64,000 nt of DNA from Acidobacteriaceae bacterium (lineage in GTDB: Bacteria; Acidobacteriota; Terriglobia; Terriglobales; Acidobacteriaceae). The translations under genes were made by a program, and so were the position numbers. The stretch lies in contig PMHV01000059.1 in assembly GCA_003156805.1 (NCBI GenBank), positions 254,896-318,895 on the forward strand, in the 5' to 3' direction. Below are positions 1 to 8,405 of this stretch, piece after piece (the first letter of the stretch is position 1; each line of letters starts with the position of its first letter). The notes beneath the pieces are model-generated. The model ran no database searches and was not told the origin of the DNA. It saw only the letters and a program-made list of their open reading frames with translations.

Positions 1-474
1 CTCGACAAAGCTGCTGGCGTGATCATCTACGATTCCGGTACCGGTAAGACTACCGGATTTTCTTCGGGCGGCCGCAGCGATGTGCTCGATACCGCCAAGC
101 TGCTCATCGCTCCGCTGCAACAGTTTGGAGTCACCGAGTTGAAGACCGACATGGAATGGGGCACCGACCATTTTGATTTCATGCTCGAAGGTGTTCCCAC
201 ATTTGTCGCCGATCAGGATGAAGCGAACTATCTGGAGAACTACCACGCCGTCTCCGACACCTACGACAAGGTTGATTTTGCACAGCTCAAGAAGGATGTG
301 GCGGAAGCTGCGGTGTTGAGCTTCGCCCTCGCCAACCTGCCGGAAAAGATCGGCCCGCGCCTCACTCGCCCGCAGATCGAGCAGACCATGCGCGAAACTC
401 ACAGCGACGAAATGTTCAAAGCTTTCGGTTTGTGGGATGCCTGGGAGAGCGGCAGCCTGGGCAGGCAGAATTAG
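1..474 (+). CDS. M28-family zinc peptidase, C-terminal part
   Basis: The frame is open at the left edge, so only the last ~157 residues of this zinc exopeptidase are visible. Two family marks remain: TDHFDF with a His near visible residue 57, and NYHAVSDTYDKVD near residue 82, whose His is the final zinc ligand in M28 enzymes. A helical tail follows, ending at TAG. Members are usually exported aminopeptidases or PGCP-like carboxypeptidases, but the signal peptide and the other ligands lie outside the window, so location and specificity cannot be judged. The next gene starts about 75 bases downstream on the same strand and is unrelated. Confidence 0.85.
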   Translation, partial: LDKAAGVIIYDSGTGKTTGFSSGGRSDVLDTAKLLIAPLQQFGVTELKTDMEWGTDHFDFMLEGVPTFVADQDEANYLENYHAVSDTYDKVDFAQLKKDVAEAAVLSFALANLPEKIGPRLTRPQIEQTMRETHSDEMFKAFGLWDAWESGSLGRQN

Positions 475-548
475 CCGGATTTTCAGGGTTCAAATTCCGA
501 TTGCCGATTTCCGATCGACCGCACGGCTGTTAGCGATGGAATCGGAGA

Positions 549-1505
549 TTGGCCATCGACGATCGGCCATTCGATTTGCTTCTCTTCTGGATTCTCTTCA
601 ACCTGTTCGCGCTGGGGATGCTGGCGCTGGAACTTAGGATATCTCATCGCCCGGGCCATGTGGTCGGCTTCCGTCAAGCCATCGCCCGCAGCGCGATGTG
701 GATTGCCCTCGCCGCCGGTTTCGCCGTGCTCATCTTCTTTTGGCAAGGCCGCCAGGTTGCGCTCGAGTTCGTCGCGGGCTACGTGATTGAACTCGCGCTC
801 AGCGTGGACAATCTCTTTATTTTCCTCCTGGTCTTCCGCTATTTTGCTGTGCCCGATGAGCAGCAGCACCGCGTTCTGTTCTGGGGCATCATCGGCGCTC
901 TGGCCATGCGCGCCTGCTTTATCTTTGCCGGGGTTGGCTTGATCCATCGCTTCCATTGGATTCTGTACGCCCTCGGGGTCCTGCTCGTCTATAGCGGCAT
1001 TCGCCTCTCGATCGCGGGAGGTCAGCAGCCCGATCCTGCGAAGAATCTGGTGGTGAAGGCTCTGCGGCGATTGATTCCGGTCACCGATCAGTATGTTGGC
1101 GGGGATTTTTTCGTTCGCGGCTGGAAAGGGAATTCGGGCTTTTACGCTACTCCTCTGTTGATCGTTCTGGTCGTCATCGAGACCAGCGACCTGCTCTTCG
1201 CCGTCGACTCCATTCCCGCAGTCCTCGCCATTACTCTGAACGCATTCATTGTCTACACCTCAAACGTGTTTGCCGTCCTCGGGCTACGCTCGATGTATTT
1301 CGCTGTCGCTGGACTGTTGAAAACCTTCCGCTATTTGCACTACGGACTGGCAGCGGTCTTAACGTTGATCGGACTGAAGATGCTGACCGCGAATCGCTAT
1401 CCGGTCTCGACGTTGCATACTCTGGCCGTCGTGGCCGCAGTGTTGCTGATTTCGGTGGGAGCCTCGGCCGCACCGCCATCGAAGGAGCGATCGACTGGAA
1501 AGTGA
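549..1505 (+). CDS. TerC-family integral membrane protein
   Basis: A 318-residue polytopic membrane protein of the TerC/Alx family, linked elsewhere to tellurite resistance, manganese export and loading of secreted metalloproteins. The two acidic family signatures are visible: ELALSVDNLFIFLLVF near residue 80 and VIETSDLLFAVDSIPAVLA near residue 210. Both put Asp/Glu inside membrane helices, as expected for metal passage. I count about eight hydrophobic segments and the length is normal. The start is a TTG; the GGAGA before it sits almost against the codon, so the exact start is uncertain. Substrate is not deducible from the sequence. Confidence 0.88.
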   Translation: MAIDDRPFDLLLFWILFNLFALGMLALELRISHRPGHVVGFRQAIARSAMWIALAAGFAVLIFFWQGRQVALEFVAGYVIELALSVDNLFIFLLVFRYFAVPDEQQHRVLFWGIIGALAMRACFIFAGVGLIHRFHWILYALGVLLVYSGIRLSIAGGQQPDPAKNLVVKALRRLIPVTDQYVGGDFFVRGWKGNSGFYATPLLIVLVVIETSDLLFAVDSIPAVLAITLNAFIVYTSNVFAVLGLRSMYFAVAGLLKTFRYLHYGLAAVLTLIGLKMLTANRYPVSTLHTLAVVAAVLLISVGASAAPPSKERSTGK

Positions 1506-1575
1506 TTCATTGAATCATTTCACGCAAAGTTCGACTTCTCCAAGCGGCGTTGCCTCTGCGATATGATGGAAAACC

Positions 1576-2676
1576 ATGGCGCAGGTTACCATCCACGTTC
1601 TGCCGCGGCCATATCAGGCGCGCATCGAAAATGGGTTGCTCGCGCGTGCGGGCGCGATCCTGGCCGAAATACTGCCACAGGCCAGCCAGGTTTTTGCGGT
1701 GACCGTCCCACCCGTTCGCCGGCGCTGGGCCGCCAAGCTTGTCCGTTCGCTTAGGTCCGCCGGTTTCAAGCCGCAAGTCGTCGCTATGCCTGACGGCGAA
1801 CCCGCGAAGAAGCTGGCCACCGTCGAAAAATTGGCTGGGAAACTCGCCCGCCTGGGCGCCGACCGCAAGGCGGTTCTGATCGCACTGGGCGGTGGTGTGG
1901 TCGGCGATGTCACGGGCTTACTCGCCTCGCTCTACATGCGCGGCGTGGAATTGGTGCAGATTCCAACCACGGTGCTGGCCCAGGTCGACGCCTCTATCGG
2001 GGGAAAAACCGCGGTGAACCTTGCCGCCGGCAAGAACCTGCTGGGCACGTTCTATCATCCGCGCGTGGTGTTGATTGATCCGGCTGTGCTGAAGACGCTG
2101 CCGGAGCGCGAATTCCGGGCCGGGCTCTACGAGGCGCTGAAATGCGGCATCATCGGCGATGTGGACCTGTTCCTCCGTTTCGAACAGAATCGGGCCAGGA
2201 TCCTGCGCCGCGATCCGGTCGAACTGGAGTATTTGATCGCGCAGTCCGTGAAGTTGAAAGCGGAAGTGGTTTCCGCCGACGAGCGCGAAGAAGGTTTGCG
2301 CCGCGTTCTCAACCTCGGCCACACCATCGGACATGCGCTCGAAGCCGAAACCGGTTACGGCAGCCTGCTGCACGGCGAAGCCGTCGCTTGGGGGATGGTG
2401 GCGGCCACGAACATCGCGCTAAGGGTAGGCCGCACGGATAGTTTGACGGCTGGCCGCATCGCCGACGCCGTGCTGAGTCTTGGCCGTCTGCCTGAGGTGA
2501 AAGTCAGCGCGCGTAAAGTTCTTGCCCGCTTGCAGTCGGATAAGAAGACGCAAAACGGCGTGGTGCACTTCGTGTTGCCCAGAGAGATCGGCAAAGTCGA
2601 AATTGCGAATGACGTCCCCGAGCGCGTGGTGGTGGACGCCGTCGAAGAACTGCGGCGGCTTTCGCGCAGAGATTAG
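1576..2676 (+). CDS. aroB: 3-dehydroquinate synthase
   Basis: Second enzyme of the shikimate pathway, converting DAHP to 3-dehydroquinate with NAD+ and a divalent metal in the cytoplasm. The 366 residues match the usual length. The NAD-binding GGGVVGDVTG lies at residues 105-114, followed by PTTVLAQVDASIGGKTAVN. The metal ligands are recognisable: Glu in GLYEALKCG near residue 176, His in LGHTIGHALE and His in LHGEAVAWGM. ATG start; no strong Shine-Dalgarno is visible. It sits 26 bases ahead of the menaquinone methyltransferase gene and may be cotranscribed, linking aromatic/chorismate supply to menaquinone formation (inference). Confidence 0.96.
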   Translation: MAQVTIHVLPRPYQARIENGLLARAGAILAEILPQASQVFAVTVPPVRRRWAAKLVRSLRSAGFKPQVVAMPDGEPAKKLATVEKLAGKLARLGADRKAVLIALGGGVVGDVTGLLASLYMRGVELVQIPTTVLAQVDASIGGKTAVNLAAGKNLLGTFYHPRVVLIDPAVLKTLPEREFRAGLYEALKCGIIGDVDLFLRFEQNRARILRRDPVELEYLIAQSVKLKAEVVSADEREEGLRRVLNLGHTIGHALEAETGYGSLLHGEAVAWGMVAATNIALRVGRTDSLTAGRIADAVLSLGRLPEVKVSARKVLARLQSDKKTQNGVVHFVLPREIGKVEIANDVPERVVVDAVEELRRLSRRD

Positions 2677-2702
2677 CCGCATCAAGGTCCTTTTCCGAAT
2701 CT

Positions 2703-3530
2703 ATGGCGTCTGAAGCCACCAAATCCACTGTGATCGGCGCGACTCCCGAGGGCGCGAGCGATGCGCATTCCGCTGCCCGCGCTGTCCGCGAAATGTTTAC
2801 CTCGATCGCGCCGCGCTACGACCTGTTGAATCACGTGCTCTCGTTTAACGTGGATCGCTTATGGTGGCGCAGGACAGCAACAGCGTTCGCGGATATTCTT
2901 CGCCGCCCGGATCCTCGCGTTCTCGACCTCTGCTGCGGCACCGGCGATATGACGTTTGCCTTGCACAGGCAAGCCGGCAACTCATCGGCACAAATTCTCG
3001 GGGCGGATTTTTCTCACGCCATGCTCCAGCGTGCGCTGCGAAAATCTTCGGGCAGGGCGGCCTCGGGCGGATTGTCCGCCGGCAACGGTTCGGTGTCCGG
3101 GCAGATCGCAGCGAAGCAGGTCTCATCCCCGTGCTGGATCGAAGCCGACGCCCTGAACCTTCCGTTTCCGAACGACCATTTCGATCTGGTTACTTCAGCT
3201 TTCGGCTTCCGCAATCTCGCCGACTACGACGCTGGCCTGCGCGAAATCGCCCGCGTGCTGCGGCCCGGCGGTGAGTGCGGCATCCTCGACTTCAGCGAGC
3301 CCAAGGGACCAATGGGACGTCTGTATCGAATCTATTTCAAGCACGTACTTCCCCGCGTCGGCACGATGATTTCGGGTGTTCGCGGACCCTACGCCTATCT
3401 TCCCGCATCCGTAGAACGCTTCCCCGCGCCGGAGGAGATGCTTGCCCGCATGCGCCTCGCCGGTTTTCACGATGTCACCTGGACACCCTATACTCTCGGA
3501 ATCGCCGGGTTGTATCGCGGCAGGAAGTAG
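2703..3530 (+). CDS. ubiE: demethylmenaquinone methyltransferase (UbiE/MenG)
   Basis: A 275-residue SAM-dependent C-methyltransferase for the last step of menaquinone (and in other bacteria ubiquinone) synthesis. The family N-terminus VREMFTSIAPRYDLLNHVLS is followed by SAM motif I VLDLCCGTGDMTFAL, the acidic motif GADFSHAML, and FPNDHFDLVTSAFGFRNLAD. A Gly/Ser-rich stretch of about 25 residues near residue 120 is longer than in typical UbiE and looks like a loop insertion. Menaquinone is the likelier product in an acidobacterium. It follows aroB closely on the same strand. Confidence 0.93.
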   Translation: MASEATKSTVIGATPEGASDAHSAARAVREMFTSIAPRYDLLNHVLSFNVDRLWWRRTATAFADILRRPDPRVLDLCCGTGDMTFALHRQAGNSSAQILGADFSHAMLQRALRKSSGRAASGGLSAGNGSVSGQIAAKQVSSPCWIEADALNLPFPNDHFDLVTSAFGFRNLADYDAGLREIARVLRPGGECGILDFSEPKGPMGRLYRIYFKHVLPRVGTMISGVRGPYAYLPASVERFPAPEEMLARMRLAGFHDVTWTPYTLGIAGLYRGRK

Positions 3531-3596
3531 GTTGCTGCGAGTTTCCTGCGTATTTCAAGAGCACCGCAGCAGCCGTGAGCGATGATCGCGGGAAAA

Positions 3597-4697
3597 TCAG
3601 TGCGACTGACTGGCGCTCGCGCTTTGTGTGGGAGCGGAACTGGCAACGGAACGGAAGCAATCGGCAAAGGCTTCGGCGATCGTGTGGCGGATGATGTGCT
3701 CGTACTCCGAGCCGAGGAAGTTGCGCAGCCGGTCCGTGTTCATGATGTATTCGCTGGTCATGTAGGGCAGCGCCTCCGGCGGAATCGCCGAGATGTGCTG
3801 CGCCCACAAAAACTGCAACACCATCTGCATCGTCCATCTCCCGGGGACGCGCAGCAGCTTCGCCTGCGCCATTTCCACGCATCGGCCGAAGGTAAGAGGC
3901 TCGCCGCGTCCAGCCACGTTCAGCACAGTCAGGCGCTTCACTTCGGGAGACCGCTGCAGAAGGTACGAAATCAAACGGGCCATATCGTCCACGTGGACAA
4001 ATTGCAGGCGATTATTCAGATATTGCTGACCGCGCGGCAGCATGCAGGGCAGCCGCTTGCCTTCGCGCCGCATCTTTTCCGCTCGCGCACTCTTGCCGTT
4101 GGGAGTCCCGCGGAACGCTCCCACCATGTAATTTTCCATGGTAGCGCCGGCAAAAATATGCGGCCGCAAAATATAAACACTGCAGCCGCGCAGTGCGGGC
4201 GAGCGCTGCTGCACCACTTCATCCGATTGTTTCTTATGAATTGCATACGGCAAGGTATGCGCCGCAAGCGGGGAATCTTCGCTGGCGGGTGCAGGCAGGC
4301 CTGGTCCGTACGCCGAAACGCTGCTGGGAAAAATGAATCGCTTCACCCCGTCGTCGGAAGTGCGGTTCGCCTCGGTGACAGCCTCCATAACGCGCGCGGT
4401 GCCGGCGACGTTGATCTGCCACATGCGTTCCAGATCCACGATTCCTGTGCGCACCGGATCGATCACAAACGCCAGGTGCACCACGGAATCAGCATGTATG
4501 TCGCGTACAAGTTCGTAAAAGGCCCGGGTCGAGGCTTCTTCACCCAAATCCATGCGCTCGAACTGCACAGCACTCTCGCCCTGGGGTGGAACCATGTCCA
4601 CCCCGATAACCGAGTATTCTCCCAGCAGTGGAAGCAGCCGCGAACCCAGGTTTCCGGCCGCCCCGGTGACCACGACGACAGGTTTGGCTGAGTCCAT
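3597..4697 (-). CDS. NAD-dependent epimerase/dehydratase (extended SDR)
   Basis: A 366-residue extended short-chain dehydrogenase. The N-terminal nucleotide-binding signature is TGAAGNLGSRLLPLLG, the catalytic region shows SSVSAYG and a YAIHKKQSDE stretch that supplies the YxxxK pair. Proteins of this group act on nucleotide sugars or related carbonyl compounds; the substrate is not clear here. The start ATG overlaps the TGA of the upstream PPIase gene by one base, so the two are probably translationally coupled. The C-terminus is Ser/Ala/Gln-rich. Why an epimerase should be coupled to a periplasmic foldase is not evident. Confidence 0.85.
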   Translation of the reverse strand: MDSAKPVVVVTGAAGNLGSRLLPLLGEYSVIGVDMVPPQGESAVQFERMDLGEEASTRAFYELVRDIHADSVVHLAFVIDPVRTGIVDLERMWQINVAGTARVMEAVTEANRTSDDGVKRFIFPSSVSAYGPGLPAPASEDSPLAAHTLPYAIHKKQSDEVVQQRSPALRGCSVYILRPHIFAGATMENYMVGAFRGTPNGKSARAEKMRREGKRLPCMLPRGQQYLNNRLQFVHVDDMARLISYLLQRSPEVKRLTVLNVAGRGEPLTFGRCVEMAQAKLLRVPGRWTMQMVLQFLWAQHISAIPPEALPYMTSEYIMNTDRLRNFLGSEYEHIIRHTIAEAFADCFRSVASSAPTQSASASQSH

Positions 4698-5935
4698 CAG
4701 TTCGGTTTCGCTGCTGGTGGTGGTTGCGCCGGCGGATTCTGAGCCGGCGGTGGGGCCTGTCCCGGAGGCGGCATGGCTGGAGGAGCCCCCTGCGGGCGTG
4801 GCATGCGCGGCGGCGGCATCTGGCGCGGACCGGGCTGCTCCGCCGGTCCAAAGTAAGCCGGGTTGTTCTCCGCCTTGTACGAATTCTGGTATTTGTCCAT
4901 CAGGTCACGCAGCCCCTGGCTCTTCAGCGTGTTGTGGATTTCCTCCTTTACCTGGTCGAGAGGCACTTCTTCTTTGCTCACAACTTTGTACACATAGTGG
5001 CCGCCGTTGTCGCTGATCACCTGCGACACCTCACCTGCCTTCAGTGCAAACACGGTGGCGTGCGCCGGAGGCAGCCCGGTACGGCGCACCTTGGGCAGGT
5101 TCACGGTCGGGGATTCCATCTTCATGCCCGCGGCCGCAAACGCCTCCTTCTGCAGCGTCAGGAAGTCCTCGCCAGCCGCGGCTCTCGACCGCAGGCCTTC
5201 GGCCAACTTGCTCATCTCCTGCTCGCCCTGTTCCTGCTTCGCTTTATCGGCTTCTTCCTTCGCCTTCTGTTGCTCTTCGGTGAGCTTCTCTTCTTTCTCA
5301 CTCACGCCTTCTGCCGCGGGCTGCTTGTAGCGGGGAATGAACAGCCGGTCCAGCGAAAACTGCTCATAAGCCTCGGGATTCTTCTTGTAATAGTCTTCTA
5401 TCGCGTCGGGGGAAACCTTGGCAGCTTCTTCTTGGATGCTGCGCTGCAGTTCCTGCGTCAGAATCGACATTTTGGCGAACTTCACCGTCTCATTGAAGCG
5501 CTCGGTCTTGTCCAAGCCCTTGGCTTTTGCCGCTTCCGACATGACCATGTAGCGCGGCAGCACGTTCGCCAACTGCCGTTTCAATTGCGGCGTCACCGTA
5601 GGGGAAACTCCGTTGGCAATTTTTTCGAATTCGGCACGGGTTATCACCGTCTTGCAGTCTGCCGGCTTTTTCGCGGGGACTGCCGCTGTCTTGCCGCCAG
5701 TCGCAGTTTTGGCAGCGGTAGCTCTTGGCGTCGCAGGGCAGAAACCTGTGATCGTGATCACGGGCGCATTCGCCGGCAGATTCTCTGCCACCGGCGCAGC
5801 CGCCGGGGCTGGCGGCTTATTGCCGGAGCCGGGCGTTTGCGCCGCACTCGCTGGCGCGGGCGGCATTGTTCCCATCGGCGCCTGTCCCCAGGCCAGATTC
5901 CCCAACAGCACACACACCAGCCAACTCTTACGCAT
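4697..5935 (-). CDS. periplasmic peptidyl-prolyl isomerase, SurA/PpiC-like
   Basis: A 412-residue exported foldase. An N-terminal signal peptide (MRKSWLVCVLLGNLAWGQ) is followed by a Pro/Ala-rich linker, a SurA-like helical region (residues ~100-190, with ITRAEFEKIANGVSPT and KVSPDAIEDYYKKNP) and a parvulin-like segment (FSLDRLFIPRYKQPA through VISDNGGHYVYKVVSKEEVP). A very charged Glu/Lys-rich insertion interrupts the parvulin region near residues 210-245. The last ~50 residues are almost pure Pro/Gly/Ala/Gln, a low-complexity tail. Likely role: outer-membrane protein folding in the periplasm. First gene of a two-gene unit with the overlapping epimerase. Confidence 0.88.
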   Translation of the reverse strand: MRKSWLVCVLLGNLAWGQAPMGTMPPAPASAAQTPGSGNKPPAPAAAPVAENLPANAPVITITGFCPATPRATAAKTATGGKTAAVPAKKPADCKTVITRAEFEKIANGVSPTVTPQLKRQLANVLPRYMVMSEAAKAKGLDKTERFNETVKFAKMSILTQELQRSIQEEAAKVSPDAIEDYYKKNPEAYEQFSLDRLFIPRYKQPAAEGVSEKEEKLTEEQQKAKEEADKAKQEQGEQEMSKLAEGLRSRAAAGEDFLTLQKEAFAAAGMKMESPTVNLPKVRRTGLPPAHATVFALKAGEVSQVISDNGGHYVYKVVSKEEVPLDQVKEEIHNTLKSQGLRDLMDKYQNSYKAENNPAYFGPAEQPGPRQMPPPRMPRPQGAPPAMPPPGQAPPPAQNPPAQPPPAAKPN

Positions 5936-6214
5936 ACGAGATTCCTCCAGGATTGGTAGTTCAGGAAGTTTGAGTGACCGAAGTTAGAATCCTAGCATAT
6001 CGGCGCCTTAAACTGTCGCTCGTGGCCGGTTACGATGGTCAGAGACGGCGGCTCGCCCCTGTGCGTTTTCGGAACTGGTCTGGCTTGCCATCGATACCCG
6101 AGAACCAGTTGCACTTGGAGCGGTCAACCGCAATCTCCATTCTTTCTGCGCTTGCCCTTCCTGCTGGTGCCGCGAGGTTTTGCGCAATTGCGCGTCACCA
6201 GCGATAATCCCAAC

Positions 6215-7645
6215 ATGTCGGGAACACATGCCCTCTATTCGCCGGACGCCATGCGCGCCGAGAAGCGCGCCGTGGCTGGGGGATCGGTTCTCGCCGCTCT
6301 GGTTATCACCGGCGGAAAAATTGCCGTCGGGGTAACCACCGGCAGCCTCGGCATCCTCTCCGAAGCTGCCCACTCCGGCCTCGATCTTATCGCCGCACTC
6401 CTGACCTATTTTTCCGTCGGCGTTTCCGACAAGCCCGCCGACGCCGACCACCAATACGGTCACGGCAAGGTAGAAAGTTTTTCCGCCTTCGTAGAAACTG
6501 CCCTGCTGCTGCTCGCTTGCGCGTGGGTCATCTACGAAGCTCTGCTCCGTCTTTTCGTTCGACGCATTGAGGTCGAGCCATCCGTAAGCGCCTTCGCCGT
6601 ACTCCTGATCTCCATGGCCGTGGACTGGTGGCGCTCCCGCGCGCTGGGCCGCATCGCCACCAAGTACGAAAGTCAGGCGCTCGAAGCCGACGCGCTCCAT
6701 TTTTCCACCGACATCTGGTCGGCCGGCGTGGTCGTCCTTGGTCTGGTTCTCGTGATGCTGGGACGCAGCTTTCACATGGACTGGCTGCGCCGCGCCGACC
6801 CGATCGCCGCCCTCTTCGTCGCCGGCGTTATTGTCTCTGTGAGCTGGCGCCTCGCCCGGCGAACCATGGACGCCTTGCTGGACGCCGCTCCCGCAGGAGT
6901 GCGCGCCGAGATTATCGCCGCCGTCTCTCGCGTCGATGGCGTGCTCGAAGTGGATCGCGTCCGCATTCGCCGCGTCGGGAGCCGCTATTTCGCCGACCTC
7001 GCGGTTGGTCTGGCCCGCTCCGTTACCTTCCAGCGTTCCGAACAACTGGTGGAAGCCGTCGCCGCCGCGGTTCAGCGCATTCTTCCTGACGCCGACGTTA
7101 CCGTCCAGCCGCTGCCGCGCGCTCAGCGTTCGGAAAATATCTTCGACCGAATACGCGCCGCCGCTACCCGCCACAATCTGAACGTCCACGACATCAGCGT
7201 GCAAGACCTCGCCGGGCAGTATCATGTGGAGCAACACGTCGAGCTCGACGAGCGCATGACGCTCAAAGACGCGCACGATCAAGTCACGGACCTCGAAGCG
7301 GAAATGCGGCGTGACGTTCCGGAGATTGCCGAAATCCTGACCCACATCGAAAGTGAGCCGGCGACCATCGAGAAGACGGAGGAACTTGTCCGCGACGCCG
7401 ATCTGGAGCGCCGGCTCCGCACCGCCGCTTCTCAGTTTCCGGAAATTCTCGACATGCACGAAATCGCCGTCAAGCGCGTGCGCGGCCGTCTCTACGTCTC
7501 GTGCCATTGCACGTTTTCTGACGATCTCCCGCTGGCCCGCGTGCATGACGTTCAGACCGAACTCGAGATTCACATGAAGCAGGACGCCCCCGAGCTATTC
7601 CGCGTCCTCATTCACCCCGAGCCGAGCACCGACAACCGCAGGTAA
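6215..7645 (+). CDS. cation diffusion facilitator with three C-terminal cytoplasmic modules
   Basis: A 476-residue CDF transporter exporting divalent metal (Zn, Fe, Mn or Co) by proton antiport. An ATG at 6215 (MSGTHALYSPDAMRAEKR) is preferred to upstream in-frame starts because family homology begins there. Metal-site residues appear as HSGLD in helix 2 and DALHFSTD in helix 5; DADHQYGHGKVES is the conserved loop. After about 205 membrane-domain residues come three consecutive dimerisation-like units (about 210-300, 305-385 and 390-470), each ending in a proline-rich strand such as VQPLP, HIESEP and IHPEP. Ordinary members carry one such unit. A small membrane protein follows after 2 bases. 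Confidence 0.9.
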   Translation: MSGTHALYSPDAMRAEKRAVAGGSVLAALVITGGKIAVGVTTGSLGILSEAAHSGLDLIAALLTYFSVGVSDKPADADHQYGHGKVESFSAFVETALLLLACAWVIYEALLRLFVRRIEVEPSVSAFAVLLISMAVDWWRSRALGRIATKYESQALEADALHFSTDIWSAGVVVLGLVLVMLGRSFHMDWLRRADPIAALFVAGVIVSVSWRLARRTMDALLDAAPAGVRAEIIAAVSRVDGVLEVDRVRIRRVGSRYFADLAVGLARSVTFQRSEQLVEAVAAAVQRILPDADVTVQPLPRAQRSENIFDRIRAAATRHNLNVHDISVQDLAGQYHVEQHVELDERMTLKDAHDQVTDLEAEMRRDVPEIAEILTHIESEPATIEKTEELVRDADLERRLRTAASQFPEILDMHEIAVKRVRGRLYVSCHCTFSDDLPLARVHDVQTELEIHMKQDAPELFRVLIHPEPSTDNRR

Positions 7646-7647
7646 AC

Positions 7648-8007
7648 ATGCTGAACTCGCTGCCAGCGCCAATCCTGCTCGACATCGCGATCTTGTTCAC
7701 CGCGCTTTCTTGGGGATTGGGCATGTATCTGGTCGACAAGAAAGCGCATGTTTTTGCTTCGCTCGCGATCGGTTGCTTCGTCTGCCTCCTCGGGTACAGC
7801 GTCCAGAGCCTCGGCGCACCGATATGGGCGGTCGTGGCTGCACCGATCCCTGTGGACTTTCTGCTTCTCTGGTACGTCTTAAGGAACCTACGGAAGATGC
7901 TCCTCGCCTATGTCGCGATCTGGGCAATCTATCTCGTGTTCCACATCCTGCTAAGCTTGCTGCTCCATTATGATTCCCTGATTCCTGCCTGGAGGCTGCA
8001 CTCGTGA
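7648..8007 (+). CDS. small hydrophobic membrane protein
   Basis: A 119-residue protein made largely of four predicted transmembrane helices with short loops (for example YLVDKKAHVFASLAIG and WYVLRNLRKMLLAYVAIW). I do not recognise a family. It starts two bases after the CDF stop codon and its TGA overlaps the GTG start of the OsmC gene (GTGA), so it lies within a tightly packed operon, which is the best evidence that it is real. Function unknown; it could be an accessory membrane subunit. Confidence 0.7.
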   Translation: MLNSLPAPILLDIAILFTALSWGLGMYLVDKKAHVFASLAIGCFVCLLGYSVQSLGAPIWAVVAAPIPVDFLLLWYVLRNLRKMLLAYVAIWAIYLVFHILLSLLLHYDSLIPAWRLHS

Positions 8008-8405
8008 CGGAAGCTCGTACCATCTGGATCGAGAAGCAGTGCTTCAACGGAGTCGCCAGTAGTGGCCACACAATTGTCGTCGACGGCGACAAAGCCGCGG
8101 GCAACACCCCCATGGAACTCGTGCTCGTTGCTCTCTGCGGTTGCACCGGCTACGACGTTGTCTCAATCCTGCGCAAGAAGCGCGAGCCTTTCACCAGCCT
8201 CGAAGTGCGCGCCCAGGCCGAGCGCGCCGCGGAACCGCCTTCGGTCTACACCGAAATCAGGCTGACGTACCGCGTGGGCGGAGGAGTTTCGCGCAAAGCG
8301 GTCGAAGATGCAGTCCGGCTGTCGCAAGAAAAGTACTGTTCGGTTTCCGCCATGCTCGACAAGACCGCAAAGATCACTGCCACGATCGAATTCGCAGACT
8401 CATAA
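8004..8405 (+). CDS. OsmC/YhfA-family protein
   Basis: A 133-residue member of the OsmC superfamily, small dimeric thiol-dependent peroxide-handling or redox proteins. The key pattern is TPMELVLVALCGCTGYDVVSIL, where one Cys sits in the core helix; the second superfamily Cys lies in SQEKYCSVSAML near residue 112. The spacing and short N-terminus resemble the YhfA branch. GTG start overlapping the previous stop by four bases, implying coupled translation. The physiological substrate is unknown for this branch; organic hydroperoxide reduction is plausible because both cysteines are kept. Confidence 0.87.
   Translation: MTEARTIWIEKQCFNGVASSGHTIVVDGDKAAGNTPMELVLVALCGCTGYDVVSILRKKREPFTSLEVRAQAERAAEPPSVYTEIRLTYRVGGGVSRKAVEDAVRLSQEKYCSVSAMLDKTAKITATIEFADS

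Noticed and set aside
3582..4691. Long plus-strand frame opposite the epimerase gene
   Set aside because: It is antisense to a clear SDR protein, His/Arg-rich, and has no domain; the minus-strand gene explains it.
4724..5959. 411-codon plus-strand frame opposite the PPIase gene
   Set aside because: Arg/Leu-rich antisense shadow of a clear exported PPIase; no recognisable protein features.
6008..7573. 521-codon minus-strand frame opposite the CDF transporter
   Set aside because: Gly/Asp-rich shadow without motifs; the plus strand encodes complete CDF signatures.
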